A stretch of 45,460 nucleotides of DNA from Actinomycetota bacterium. GTDB taxonomy: Bacteria; Actinomycetota; Actinomycetes; Streptosporangiales; Streptosporangiaceae. A program made the translations under genes and the position numbers. Shown here piece after piece: positions 1 to 7,470 of this stretch (position 1 is the first letter of the stretch; every line of letters starts with the position of its first letter). The stretch is from the NCBI GenBank assembly GCA_019240215.1, contig JAFAYQ010000011.1:1-45460 (forward strand). Reading direction: 5' to 3'. A model generated the notes under the pieces. It did no database searches, was not told the origin of the DNA, and worked only from the letters and a program-made list of their open reading frames with translations.

Positions 1-97
1 CCAGCGCCTGTGCGCTCGTGGGCCGCCGCGCCCACGCCTCCAGCTGCACCCGCTCGTCATCAGTCAGCACCACAGCAGGCGCAACAGGACTCGGCAT
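1..97 (-). CDS. IS630-family transposase, N-terminal fragment (cut by window edge)
   Basis: Read on the minus strand from the ATG at 97-95, 32 codons run to the window edge without a stop. The peptide contains LTDDERVQLEAWARRPTSAQ, which I recognise as the helical N-terminus of IS630-type transposases; these usually continue with a helix-turn-helix and a DDE domain, here outside the window. No strong ribosome site precedes the ATG. An IS end should lie between 97 and about 170, but I could not fix the terminal inverted repeat. Whether the rest of the transposase is intact is unknown. Confidence 0.6.
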   Translation of the reverse strand, partial: MPSPVAPAVVLTDDERVQLEAWARRPTSAQAL

Positions 98-142
98 GCA
101 GCAAAGCCTAGAACACTACATGTGAATTAATGACTCACGACA

Positions 143-184
143 CTAGCCCACTGCGGCTAGCCCACCGCAGCTAGCCCACCGCGG
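143..184. repeat. Three tandem 14-bp copies overlapping the dipeptidase stop codon
   Basis: Units 143-156, 157-170 and 171-184 read CTAGCCCACTGCGG, CTAGCCCACCGCAG and CTAGCCCACCGCGG. The third unit holds the last codons and TAG stop of the minus-strand dipeptidase, so the stop is followed by two more copies of its own context. It lies between that gene and an IS630-type transposase. Confidence 0.85.
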
Positions 185-1310
185 CGGCCAGTACCCGCAT
201 CCAGTTCTCACCCGCGACCTTCGTAACGTTGCCCGCGGTCGTGATCCGCTCCAGCGCGGCGATCAGGTCCGGGTAGCCGCTGGCGTCTTGCGGCACGCAG
301 CTGCGCCCGCCGACCAGATCCAGCCCGATGCCGGCGTGGTCCGCCCCGGCCACCTCGATGACGTGCCGGACGTGGGCGGCCCAGTCGTCGGCGGTCGGCA
401 CCGCGCCGGCCGCGCCCGGGAACTCGGTCCAGGGCTGGAACGCGGCCTGGTGCCGGGCCCGGGCCTGCTCGTCCAGCCACGAACCGAATTCCCCGTGGTC
501 ACGCGCCGCCCGGGTCAGCGACGAGGTGAACGTCACCATCGCCCCGACCGGGGCGGCCGCGCCCGCGGCCTGGTCCGGGTGGGCGGCCAGCCAGTCCCGG
601 TAGCGGGCCCCGATCGAGGCCGACGCCCCGATGATCCCGGCCAGCCCGCCGCCCGCCGCCAGCGCCCGCAGCGTGTCGTCGCTCATCCCGGCGCCGGAGA
701 CCGCCGCCATACTGACGTGGCTGGCCACCACCGGCGCCCGGCTGGCCGCGATGATCTGCTGCTGGGCCGGGGCGGTGGCGTGGGTGATGTCGATCAGGAT
801 GCCCAGCTCATTCATGGTGGCGATCAGCTCGCGGCCGCGGTCGTTGATGCCGTGCCAGCTCGGCGGGCCGTCGATCTCGGCGTCGGCGTAGGCGTTGAAG
901 CAGGTCTGGGTGGCGAACTGCACCACCCGCAGCCCCAGCCGGTACAGCGCCCGCAGCACGTCGGGATCACCGTCGTGGTCGAAGCCCGACTCGATCCCCA
1001 GGAATACGGCCAGCCGCCCGTCCGCCGCGATCCGGCGGGCGTCGTCGGCGGTCAGCGCGATACCCATCGTGTCCGCGTGCCGCTCGGCGACCCGGTGGAA
1101 CGTCTCGATCAGCCGCAGCGCCTGCCTCGGGGTGTAGTTGAAGTTCCGGAACCCGTACGGCGCCACGTTCTCGATCACCACGTTGACCCCGCTGGCGGCC
1201 GCCCGCGCGTAGTCGAACCCGAACGGCTGCGGCTGCCAGGGGTCGATGCCCTCCCAGTAGACCCGGTTGGTGATGTGCACGTGCCCGTCGGCCACGATCC
1301 GCACCGGCAT
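171..1310 (-). CDS. Membrane dipeptidase-like hydrolase, peptidase family M19
   Basis: A 379-residue protein of the amidohydrolase-fold M19 (renal dipeptidase) family, which cleaves dipeptides with a binuclear zinc site. The N-terminal DGHVH corresponds to the family's metal-binding DGHND/DGHVD. GIESG near residue 105 carries the usual bridging Glu. DITHATAPAQQQIIAASRAP followed by VASHVS matches the second metal-ligand region (D-x-T/S-H ... P-x-x-x-SHS). GIGLDLVGG near the C-terminus fits the substrate-binding G-x-D-x-D segment, although its second acid is replaced. There is no signal peptide, so it is probably cytosolic. It is the last gene of a minus-strand operon, 24 bp after the response regulator. 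The physiological substrate cannot be read from sequence, and some bacterial members act on other amide bonds. Confidence 0.85.
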   Translation of the reverse strand: MPVRIVADGHVHITNRVYWEGIDPWQPQPFGFDYARAAASGVNVVIENVAPYGFRNFNYTPRQALRLIETFHRVAERHADTMGIALTADDARRIAADGRLAVFLGIESGFDHDGDPDVLRALYRLGLRVVQFATQTCFNAYADAEIDGPPSWHGINDRGRELIATMNELGILIDITHATAPAQQQIIAASRAPVVASHVSMAAVSGAGMSDDTLRALAAGGGLAGIIGASASIGARYRDWLAAHPDQAAGAAAPVGAMVTFTSSLTRAARDHGEFGSWLDEQARARHQAAFQPWTEFPGAAGAVPTADDWAAHVRHVIEVAGADHAGIGLDLVGGRSCVPQDASGYPDLIAALERITTAGNVTKVAGENWMRVLAAAVG

Positions 1311-1334
1311 CCGCTCCCGCTCTCCGGAACCGTC

Positions 1335-1988
1335 TCAGGATCCCAGGTAGCGGAGCACGGCCAGTACCCGGCGGTGGTCGGCGTCGGAGGGGGCCAGGCC
1401 GAGCTTGCTGAAGATGTTGGCCACGTGCTTTTCGACCGCGCGCTCGGAGACGACCAGACGGGCGGCGATGGCGCCGTTGGAACGGCCCTCGGCCATCAGC
1501 GTCAGCACCTCGCGCTCGCGGGCGGTCAGCGTGGTCAGGCCGTCGGCCCGGCGGCTGGCGCCGAGCAGCTGGGTGACGACCTCGGGGTCGAGCGCGGTGC
1601 CGCCGGCCGCCACCCGGGTCAGCGCCTCGATGAACTCGCCGACGTCGGCGACGCGGTCTTTGAGCAGGTAGCCGACGCCGGCCGCGCCGCCCGGGGCCGC
1701 GCCCAGCAGGTCGGCCGAGTAGCGGGTCTCGATGTACTGGGAGAACACCAGCACCCCGACCTCCGGGTGGTCGCGGCGGATGGTGATCGCGGCCCGCAGG
1801 CCCTCGTCGGTGAATCCGGGCGGCATCCGCACGTCGACCACGGTGACGTCGGGCCGGTGCTCGTCCACCGCCGCCAGCAGGTCCTCGGCGTTGCCGACGG
1901 CGGCCGCGACCTGGTGGCCGCGGTCGGCCAGGATCTCGGTCAGCCCGGCCCGGACCACGGCCGAGTCCTCGGCGATCACGATCCGCAT
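1335..1988 (-). CDS. NarL/FixJ-type response regulator
   Basis: 217 residues. An N-terminal receiver domain shows the acidic pair in IVIAEDSAV, the phospho-acceptor Asp in VTVVDVRMPP (about residue 54) and the conserved Lys in YLLKDRV. A C-terminal LuxR-type helix-turn-helix (about 150-210) reads LTAREREVLTLMAEGRSNGA and continues through VSERAVEKHVANIFSKLGL. It is encoded 48 bp after its partner kinase in the same operon, so phosphotransfer from that kinase is the obvious inference. Target genes are unknown; the co-transcribed dipeptidase may simply share the promoter. Confidence 0.95.
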   Translation of the reverse strand: MRIVIAEDSAVVRAGLTEILADRGHQVAAAVGNAEDLLAAVDEHRPDVTVVDVRMPPGFTDEGLRAAITIRRDHPEVGVLVFSQYIETRYSADLLGAAPGGAAGVGYLLKDRVADVGEFIEALTRVAAGGTALDPEVVTQLLGASRRADGLTTLTAREREVLTLMAEGRSNGAIAARLVVSERAVEKHVANIFSKLGLAPSDADHRRVLAVLRYLGS

Positions 1989-2036
1989 CGGCAGCTCCGG
2001 TCGGTCAGGCGCGGCATCAGGCCCACGATCCCACGC

Positions 2037-2933
2037 CTAGACCCGGGACGGCAGCTCGACGGTGACCACCGTCGGTCCGCCCAGCGGGCTGCTGACCTGC
2101 AGCGAGCCGTCCACGGTGCGGACCCGCTCGGCCAGCCCGGCCAGGCCGCCGGGCGCCTCGACCCGGGCGCCCCCGCCACCGTCGTCGCCGACCCGGATCC
2201 GCAGCCGCCCGGCCCCGTTCGCCACCGTCAGCGTGGCCCGGCGGGCGCCGCTGTGCTTGGCCACGTTGGTGAGCAGCTCGGCCGCGCAGAAGTAGGCGAT
2301 CGTCTCGGTCGCCGCCGACGGGCGTTCGGGCAGGTCGGTGACCAGCTCGACCGGGACGCTGCTGCGCGCCGCCAGCGTGGTCAGGGCGGTGCCGAGCCCC
2401 TGGTCGAGGACCGAGGGGTGGATGCCGCGGGCCAGTTCGCGCAGCTCGGTGATGGCCTCCTTGGCGCCCCGGTGAGCCGCCTCGACCAGCTCCAGGGCCC
2501 GCGCCACGTCGGCCGGCGCGGCCCCCGTGACCGCGCCGGTGAGCTTCTCGCGGGCCAGCCCGAGCTTCATCGCGACCGCGACCATCTGCGCCTGCGGCCC
2601 GTCGTGGAGGTCGCGCTCGATCCGGCGTAGCCGGGCGGCCTCGTCGTCCACCACCTGGTCGCGGGACCGTTCCAGCTCGCGCACCCGGTCGGCGGCGTGC
2701 TGCTGCACGTAGTAGGCGATCCAGAAGATCAGGGCCGCCCCCGCCAGCGGGATCCAGGCGATCCAGTAGAACTTGTAGGCCAGCAGCAGGATCCCGAGGA
2801 TCACGTTCCAGGCGCCCGCGATCATGCGGAAGGCGAGCCAGGCGTGCGGGTGGCGGTACTCCCGCGGCCTGATCAGCAGCCGCTCGAGGAGCGGCCGCTG
2901 CGCTCGGGCGCTGCTGGCCGGGATGGATGACAT
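2037..2933 (-). CDS. NarL-family sensor histidine kinase
   Basis: 298 residues. After a short cytoplasmic tail comes a two-helix membrane unit (about 35-75: YRHPHAWLAFRMIAGAWNVI followed by a second hydrophobic helix ending FWIAYYV). A HisKA_3 dimerisation domain follows with phospho-His in RIERDLHDGPQAQMVA (about 110-125). The C-terminal HATPase has an N-box (CAAELLTNVAKHSGA) and a G-box (RVGDDGGGG, then GGLAGLAERV). There is no extracytoplasmic sensor loop, so it probably senses something at or in the membrane, or through a partner. Its membrane segment is duplicated in the small gene just upstream. Start ATG at 2933 lies 8 bp from the end of that small gene, so the two are probably co-translated. 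Confidence 0.93.
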   Translation of the reverse strand: MSSIPASSARAQRPLLERLLIRPREYRHPHAWLAFRMIAGAWNVILGILLLAYKFYWIAWIPLAGAALIFWIAYYVQQHAADRVRELERSRDQVVDDEAARLRRIERDLHDGPQAQMVAVAMKLGLAREKLTGAVTGAAPADVARALELVEAAHRGAKEAITELRELARGIHPSVLDQGLGTALTTLAARSSVPVELVTDLPERPSAATETIAYFCAAELLTNVAKHSGARRATLTVANGAGRLRIRVGDDGGGGARVEAPGGLAGLAERVRTVDGSLQVSSPLGGPTVVTVELPSRV

Positions 2934-3136
2934 GGCGTCGGTCAGCCGCCGTGAACCTTGATCCAGATCCAGGAGGCGGTCCAGAAGATCAGCGCCGACC
3001 CCGCCAGCGGGATCAGCGCCAGCCCGTAGTACCCGTAGGCGAGCAGCAGGATCCCGAGGATCACGTTCCAGGCGCCCGCGATCATGCGGAAGGCGAGCCA
3101 GGCGTGCGGGTGGCGGTACTCCCGCCGCCTGATCAG
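2782..3136. repeat. Direct duplication, copies 2782-2876 and 3042-3136, offset 260 bp
   Basis: Bases 2782-2865 and 3042-3125 appear identical over 84 bp apart from the first base (c/g). After a single mismatch (2866/3126) the match continues for ten more bases. Weaker similarity extends on the low-coordinate side (2731-2781 against 2991-3041). One copy lies inside the kinase gene, the other inside the upstream 83-residue gene. Such high identity at third codon positions indicates a recent event or gene conversion. Confidence 0.9.
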
Positions 3137-3193
3137 GAACCGCTCGAGCCAGGACGGCGCTGGCGGCGGCGTGGGGTGAGCCGATGCGACCAT
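2942..3193 (-). CDS. Small two-helix membrane protein duplicating the kinase sensor domain
   Basis: 83 residues. From about residue 20 to 75 it is nearly identical to the membrane region of the adjacent sensor kinase (RREYRHPHAWLAFRMIAGAW followed by NVILGILLLAY). It then ends after a second hydrophobic helix (FWTASWIWIKVHGG). It lacks any kinase domain. The underlying DNA is also duplicated, so this is a recent partial gene duplication that kept an open frame and its own start. As first gene of the operon it would be made together with the kinase. By inference it could pair with the kinase's transmembrane helices and tune signalling, or be a by-product of the duplication. Confidence 0.75.
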   Translation of the reverse strand: MVASAHPTPPPAPSWLERFLIRRREYRHPHAWLAFRMIAGAWNVILGILLLAYGYYGLALIPLAGSALIFWTASWIWIKVHGG

Positions 3194-3214
3194 GAGAATG
3201 CCCCTTCGACCTGC

Positions 3215-3235
3215 GGTGGCGGCCCCTCCGCCACC
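3215..3235. terminator. Hairpin after the SDR gene
   Basis: Perfect 8-bp inverted repeat GGTGGCGG / CCGCCACC with a 5-nt loop. It lies downstream of the minus-strand SDR gene (ends 3315) and 22 bp before the small membrane protein start at 3193. A factor-independent terminator without a U-tract, common in actinomycetes, is the likely role. A 5' leader hairpin of the kinase operon is the alternative. Confidence 0.55.
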
Positions 3236-3314
3236 GTCACCTCAATGCTCGTCGGGGGTGCCCTCATGATCCACCGTGCCGCCACCCGACTTCAAGGTAC
3301 GGCTAGCACGAACG

Positions 3315-4064
3315 TCAGCCGCCGGATTTGGCGCCGGCCTCGGCCAGGCCGGGCTGCTCGGGGCCGTGCGGGATGTCGAACCGGCCCTCGCCGGTGCGCA
3401 GCAGCCGCAGAATCACGGCGGCCACGTAGTCGGGGCTGTGGGCGACCATGCCCGGCCGCGGCGAGGCCCCCAGCGTGAAGCTGCTGTCGTTGAACTCGGT
3501 CGCGGTGATCGAGGGCAGCAGCAGCGACACCGCGATGCCGTCGGGCGCGAGCTCCTCGCGCAGCACGTCGGTCAGCATGTTGACCGCGGTCTTGCTGGCC
3601 GCGTAGGCGCCGAGGCCGACCGCGACCCGCTGGGTGGAGCCGGAGCTGACGTTGACGATCCGGCCGAAGCCCTGCTCGCGCATGGCCGGCAGCACCGCCT
3701 GGGTCACGGTCAGCACGCTGACCACGTTGAGCTCCAGGCTGCGGGTGAACTCGGCCGGGTCGACCTGGTCGAGCGGCCCGTGCAGGCTGGCCCCCGCGTT
3801 GTTGACCAGCCCGTCGATCCGCCCGTGGCGGTCGAGGGTGGCGGTCACCAGCTCCTGGACCTGGGCCGGGTCGGTCACGTCGGTGGCCACCGCCAGCGCC
3901 CCGCCCAGTTCGTCGCTCAGCGCGGCCAGCCGCTCGGCCCGGCGGGCGGCCAGCACCGGCTGGGCTCCGGCCGCGTGCAGCTGGCGGGCGGTCGCCGCCC
4001 CGATACCGGACGACGCCCCGGTGACGATCACGGTCCGGCCCGTCAGCTCAATGAGATCGCTCAT
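3315..4064 (-). CDS. Short-chain dehydrogenase/reductase (SDR)
   Basis: A 249-residue classical SDR. The NAD(P)-binding TGASSGIG lies near the N-terminus, NNAG follows at about 90, and the catalytic set is Ser in VNVSSGST with Tyr and Lys in YAASKTAVNM. An Arg pair after the second strand (LAARRAERL) favours NADP(H). The ATG at 4064 is preferred over a GTG six bases upstream because AGGTG sits about 8 bases ahead of it. It is a single minus-strand gene, bounded by a hairpin downstream and by a divergent gene remnant upstream. The substrate is not predictable. Confidence 0.9.
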   Translation of the reverse strand: MSDLIELTGRTVIVTGASSGIGAATARQLHAAGAQPVLAARRAERLAALSDELGGALAVATDVTDPAQVQELVTATLDRHGRIDGLVNNAGASLHGPLDQVDPAEFTRSLELNVVSVLTVTQAVLPAMREQGFGRIVNVSSGSTQRVAVGLGAYAASKTAVNMLTDVLREELAPDGIAVSLLLPSITATEFNDSSFTLGASPRPGMVAHSPDYVAAVILRLLRTGEGRFDIPHGPEQPGLAEAGAKSGG

Positions 4065-4132
4065 GGCCACACCTATACCGCGTTCGCCGCGCCCGAATCA
4101 CGGACCGGGCCGGCCCGGAAAATGCGTAGCTG

Positions 4133-4582
4133 GTGGCAGCGGTGGTGTCTAACCTGAGCGTCCATGCGGGACCGGCCGGCAGGACTGAGCGACTGGGCCG
4201 GACCCGGTCCGCGGTGTTCGAGGGTCTGCGGAAAGCCCTGAAAACGTCGCACGCAGTGCGTCACCAGGCTGGGCTCGAGTTCGTGGTGGCGCCGGAGCTG
4301 GCCGGGGACGGTCAGCCGGTGCGGCGTTTTACAGCAAAATATGCGGCGGCCGTGTATCCGCTCCTGGCCGGCCTGACCGGCGGGTTCGGCGAACAGCTTC
4401 CGGACCCCGCCGCCGCCCAGCTCATCGATCTGCTGGCCACCTTGCACCAGGTGCCTGCCGGGCCCCGGTGGCAGGGGCCGGTGGCCGACCCGGCCCTGGC
4501 GCTGCGCGGCGAGCTGGCGGCCGGCGCCGCCGATCAGGCCGGCGGCCAGGCGCCGAGCGGCCGGCCGATCTCCCACTCGTGA
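4133..4582 (+). pseudogene. Aminoglycoside phosphotransferase-family remnant
   Basis: An open frame of 149 codons whose middle (about residues 30-105) resembles actinobacterial APH/choline-kinase-fold proteins: LRKALKTSHAVRHQAGLEFV, then YAAAVYPLLAGLTGGFGEQL, then LIDLLATLHQVP. Nearly all of the N-terminal lobe is missing. The frame ends before the catalytic HGD and Mg-binding segments would appear. Its last 49 bp overlap the 3' end of the convergent VOC gene, as if the C-terminal half was deleted when the two were joined. I read it as a decayed internal fragment, though an expressed small protein cannot be excluded. The assignment rests on pattern recognition only. Confidence 0.5.
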
Positions 4583-4923
4583 CCGAACGGGTCGATGACC
4601 CGTCCCAGCCGCCAGCCGTGCTCGTCGGCCACCGGCGCGGCCGCCACCGCCCCGGCCGCCACCGCCCGGGCGAAGCTGCCGTCGGGATCGTCCACCACCA
4701 GCAGGTACCGGCCGGTCCCGCCGCCGAGCGCGGCCGGGCCGAACCGCTTGGCGTCCGGGTTGGCGGTGGCGACCCAGAACGCGGCGTCCCCGACCGCCAG
4801 CTGGGCGACGATGTCGTCGCCGTCGCCGACCTGGTGCAGCACGGTGGCGCCGAACGCCTCCTGGTAGAACTCGACCGCGGCGCCGGCCCGGTCGACCCAC
4901 AGCTCAGCCTGAATTCCCGTCAT
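4534..4923 (-). CDS. VOC/PhnB-like glyoxalase-fold protein
   Basis: 129 residues from the ATG at 4923. It has the PhnB/YdfO-like vicinal-oxygen-chelate pattern: an opening strand (ELWVDRAGAAVEFYQEAFGA), a central strand (QLAVGDAAFWVATANPD), LLVVDDPDGSFARAVAAGA, and the closing DPFGHEWEIG that carries the usual C-terminal metal-ligand Glu. Members are small dimeric enzymes or resistance and binding proteins; no substrate can be assigned. The two N-terminal codons of the longer frame (from 4932) lack a ribosome site, and the chosen ATG has only a weak one. It lies upstream of nothing obviously related; the FAD dehydrogenase begins 17 bp beyond its start and reads the same way, so the two could be one transcript. 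Confidence 0.8.
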   Translation of the reverse strand: MTGIQAELWVDRAGAAVEFYQEAFGATVLHQVGDGDDIVAQLAVGDAAFWVATANPDAKRFGPAALGGGTGRYLLVVDDPDGSFARAVAAGAVAAAPVADEHGWRLGRVIDPFGHEWEIGRPLGAWPPA

Positions 4924-4939
4924 GGCGGCCACGCTACTG

Positions 4940-6628
4940 TCAGGCCGTAGCGGCGGCGATGGCGCGGCCCGCCTGGCGGCCGGAGAACAGGCAGCCGCCC
5001 AGGAACGTCCCTTCCAGCGACCGGTAGCCGTGCAGCCCGCCGCCGCCGAAGCCGGCCACCTCGCCCGCCGCGTACAGGCCGGGGACCGGTTCGGCGGCGG
5101 CGCCGGGACCGGCCGGGGCGGCCAGCACCCGGCCGGACAGGTCGGTCTGCAGGCCGCCGAGGGTCTTGCGGGTCATGACGTTCAGCCGCACCGCGATCAG
5201 CGGGCCGGCCGCCGGGTCGAGGATCTTGTGCGGGGCGGCGGTCCGCATCAGCCGCTCGCCCAGGTAGCGGCGGGCGTTGCGGATCGCCATGATCTGCAGG
5301 TCCTTGCTGAACGGGTTGTCCAGCTCCCGGTCGCGGGCCACGATCTGGCGCTCCAGGTCGGCCAGGTCGATGAGCGGCTCGGTGGTCAGCTTGTTCATGC
5401 CCCGGACCAGCTCGGGCAGGGTGTCGGCGACCACGAAGTCGGCCCCGTGTTTCTTGAACGCTTCGACCGGAGCGGGCGCCCCGCTGCGGGCCCGGCCCAG
5501 CAGGGACTTGATGTCCTTGCCGGTCAGGTCCGGGTTCTGCTCCGACCCGGAGAGCGCGAACTCCTTCTCGATGATCTTCTGGGTCAGCACGAACCAGGAG
5601 TAGTCGTAGCCCGACCGGCAGATCGCGGCCAGCGTGCCGAGCGTGTCGAAGCCGGGGAAGTTCGGGGCCGGGAACCGGCGGCCGCGGGCGTCGAACCACA
5701 GCGACGACGGCCCCGGCAGGATGCGGATGGCGTGCTGGTTCCAGATCGGGTCCCAGTTCTGGATGCCCTCGGTGTAGTGCCACATCCGGTCGGGGTTGAC
5801 GATCCGGCCGCCCGCCCGGGCGCTGATGGCCAGCATCCGCCCGTCCACGTGCTCGGGTACCCCGCAGATCATCTGCTCGGGGACCGGCCCGAGCTCGGCC
5901 GGCCAGTTCTGCCGGACCAGGTCGTGGTTGGCGCCGATGCCACCCGCGGTGACCAGCACCGCCGCCGCGTGCAGCTCGAACTGGCCGGCCTCGGCCCGCG
6001 AGCTGCGGTAGCCGCGCCCGGCCGAGCTGGGCTCCAGCACCGCGCCGCGCACCCCGTCGACGGTGCCGTCGGTGATGGTCAGCTCGTCGACCCGGTGCCG
6101 GAACTTGAACTGCACCCGCCCGTCGGAGACCGCCGCCCGCACCCGGCGCGCGAACGGGGCCACCACCCCGGGCCCGGTGCCCCAGGTGACGTGGAACCGG
6201 GGGACCGAGTTGCCGTGCCCGTCGGCCAGGTAGCCGCCCCGTTCGGCCCAGCCCACCAGCGGCAGCCAGCGCAGCCCGAGCCCGTGCAGCCAGGCCCGCT
6301 TCTCGCCCGCCGCGAACTCCAGGTAGGCCTGGGACCAGCGGTAACCCCAGTAGTCCTGGCCGGCCGGATCGTCGATACCGCGGTCGAAGCCGGCGCTGCC
6401 CAGCCAGTCCTGGCGGGCCAGCTCGAGCGAGTCCTTGATGCCGGTCCGGCGCTGCTCGGGCGAGTCGACCAGGAACAGCCCGCCGAACGACCAGTACGCC
6501 TGGCCGCCCAGGTTCGCGGCCGGTTCCTGGTCCAGCAGCAGCACCCGGCGGCCGGCGTCGGCCAGTTCCGCGGTCGCGACCAGGCCCGCCAGCCCGGCCC
6601 CGACCACGATGACGTCGCTGTCGGCCAT
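4940..6628 (-). CDS. FAD-binding dehydrogenase (KstD-like / COG3573 type)
   Basis: 562 residues. An N-terminal Rossmann FAD site reads DVIVVGAGLAGLVATAELA, with Glu/Asp at the second strand (LLLDQE). Conserved blocks are GGQAYWSFGGLFLVDSPEQR, GAVLVTAGGIGANHDLV-like residues around 270, and a C-terminal FAD motif GLYAAGEVAGFGGGGLHGYR followed by GTFLGGCLFSGRQAG. The layout is that of the predicted oxidoreductases related to 3-ketosteroid delta-1-dehydrogenase and fumarate reductase flavoproteins. It is likely cytosolic or peripheral. A GGAAGG lies about 9 bases before the ATG. The 132-bp leader holds a tandem repeat and a TTACT-type palindrome also found before fadE5, which suggests a lipid- or steroid-linked role (inference). 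Confidence 0.85.
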   Translation of the reverse strand: MADSDVIVVGAGLAGLVATAELADAGRRVLLLDQEPAANLGGQAYWSFGGLFLVDSPEQRRTGIKDSLELARQDWLGSAGFDRGIDDPAGQDYWGYRWSQAYLEFAAGEKRAWLHGLGLRWLPLVGWAERGGYLADGHGNSVPRFHVTWGTGPGVVAPFARRVRAAVSDGRVQFKFRHRVDELTITDGTVDGVRGAVLEPSSAGRGYRSSRAEAGQFELHAAAVLVTAGGIGANHDLVRQNWPAELGPVPEQMICGVPEHVDGRMLAISARAGGRIVNPDRMWHYTEGIQNWDPIWNQHAIRILPGPSSLWFDARGRRFPAPNFPGFDTLGTLAAICRSGYDYSWFVLTQKIIEKEFALSGSEQNPDLTGKDIKSLLGRARSGAPAPVEAFKKHGADFVVADTLPELVRGMNKLTTEPLIDLADLERQIVARDRELDNPFSKDLQIMAIRNARRYLGERLMRTAAPHKILDPAAGPLIAVRLNVMTRKTLGGLQTDLSGRVLAAPAGPGAAAEPVPGLYAAGEVAGFGGGGLHGYRSLEGTFLGGCLFSGRQAGRAIAAATA

Positions 6629-6670
6629 GCCCGTCCGCCTTCCCGAGTTGTTTCCCGGCCGCTCCCACCC

Positions 6671-6721
6671 GCTCCCAGCAGCGCCCGATCGCTCCCCAGC
6701 AGCGCCCGATCGCTCCCAGCA
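6671..6721. repeat. Tandem 20/21-bp repeat in the FAD dehydrogenase leader
   Basis: Copies 6671-6690 (GCTCCCAGCAGCGCCCGATC) and 6691-6711 (same with one extra C) are followed by a partial third copy from 6712. It lies between the 6729-6742 palindrome and the gene start at 6628, so it would be transcribed as 5' leader. Confidence 0.85.
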
Positions 6722-6728
6722 TTATTTG

Positions 6729-6742
6729 TTACTGGCGAGTAA
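6729..6742. promoter_or_regulatory. Palindromic operator TTACTGGCGAGTAA
   Basis: Five-base arms TTACT / AGTAA around a GC centre form a 14-bp near-perfect palindrome in an AT-enriched patch, about 100 bp upstream of the FAD dehydrogenase start and 18 bp beyond the end of the TetR gene. The same site with two changes lies upstream of fadE5 (16024-16037). Size and symmetry suit a TetR-family repressor; which one is not known. Confidence 0.6.
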
Positions 6743-6760
6743 TCCGCCAGCGGTTCCCGG

Positions 6761-7381
6761 TCACCCGTCAGCCGGCCAGTCACTTGGCGGCAGCAGCCGG
6801 TCCAGCTGATAGCGGAGCACCGCTCCGGCCTGGGCGGCATCGAGGCCGCCGGCCAGGACGCTGTTACTCAGCCCGGCCGACAGCGCCATCAGGCTGGTCG
6901 CTTCCAGGGTGACGTCCAGGCCGGGTGGTGCCTGGCCCGCGGCCTGGGCGGCCCGCAGCTGGGCGGCGATGACCTTTTCGACCACGTCGGCGTCACGGGC
7001 CAGCGGACCCATGTCGAGCGCGGTGTCGGTCAGCGACAGGGCCAGGTAGGACGTCCAGATGACGTGGAACGTGCGGCTGTCGTCGTCGTCCGGCAGCGCC
7101 TCGGACAAGATCGCCTCGATGATCGCCCGCGGTCCGCCGTCGCCCGCCGCCCGCAGCCGCGCCAGCACCCGGTCGCTGAGCTGGATAGCCAGGTGACGGG
7201 CGGCGTAGAGCAGCAGCTGCTCCTTGGTCCCGAAGTAGTACTGGATGAGCCGGACCGACAGTCCGGCCTCGGTGGCCACCTCGCGTAGGCCGGCGCCGTG
7301 CAGGCCCCGGGTGGCCGCCACCCGGAGCAGCGCCGCCGCGATCTGCCGGCGGCGTTCCTCGTGGTCAACCAGCTTGGGCAC
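6761..7381 (-). CDS. TetR-family transcriptional regulator
   Basis: 206 residues. The N-terminal helix-turn-helix is clear: RRRQIAAALLRVAATRGLHG, then LREVATEAGLSVRLIQYYFG and TKEQLLLYAARHL. The rest is an all-helical ligand and dimerisation domain. The GTG start at 7381 has AAGGTGA a few bases upstream. It is divergent from the alpha/beta hydrolase at 7471, and the 89-bp gap contains an 18-bp palindrome. Autoregulation and control of the hydrolase are therefore likely. The inducer is unknown. Confidence 0.93.
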   Translation of the reverse strand: MPKLVDHEERRRQIAAALLRVAATRGLHGAGLREVATEAGLSVRLIQYYFGTKEQLLLYAARHLAIQLSDRVLARLRAAGDGGPRAIIEAILSEALPDDDDSRTFHVIWTSYLALSLTDTALDMGPLARDADVVEKVIAAQLRAAQAAGQAPPGLDVTLEATSLMALSAGLSNSVLAGGLDAAQAGAVLRYQLDRLLPPSDWPADG

Positions 7382-7420
7382 CCGCTCACCTTAATCGTCA
7401 GCTGGGCGGTTCACTTTTTT

Positions 7421-7438
7421 ATGGTACATCTGTATCAT
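7421..7438. promoter_or_regulatory. TetR-type operator in the divergent tetR/hydrolase promoter
   Basis: ATGGTACATCTGTATCAT is an imperfect palindrome with half-site ATGRTACA on each side of a 2-bp centre (14 of 18 positions symmetric). It is the most AT-rich stretch between the two divergent starts and overlaps likely -10 sequence for both directions. Binding by the adjacent TetR protein is the natural inference. Confidence 0.65.
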
Positions 7439-7470
7439 TAAAATGCCGGTACGCCCCGAAGGGAGACGTC

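Noticed and set aside
288..2630. 780-codon plus-strand open frame
   Set aside because: Antisense to the dipeptidase, regulator and kinase. Composition is Arg/Gly/Pro/Val/Asp noise typical of opposite-strand frames in high-GC DNA; no domain.
4922..6742. Frames of about 600 codons on both strands over the FAD dehydrogenase
   Set aside because: Shadows of the real gene at 4940-6628, which has full FAD motifs. The alternatives lack any motif and start in the operator region.
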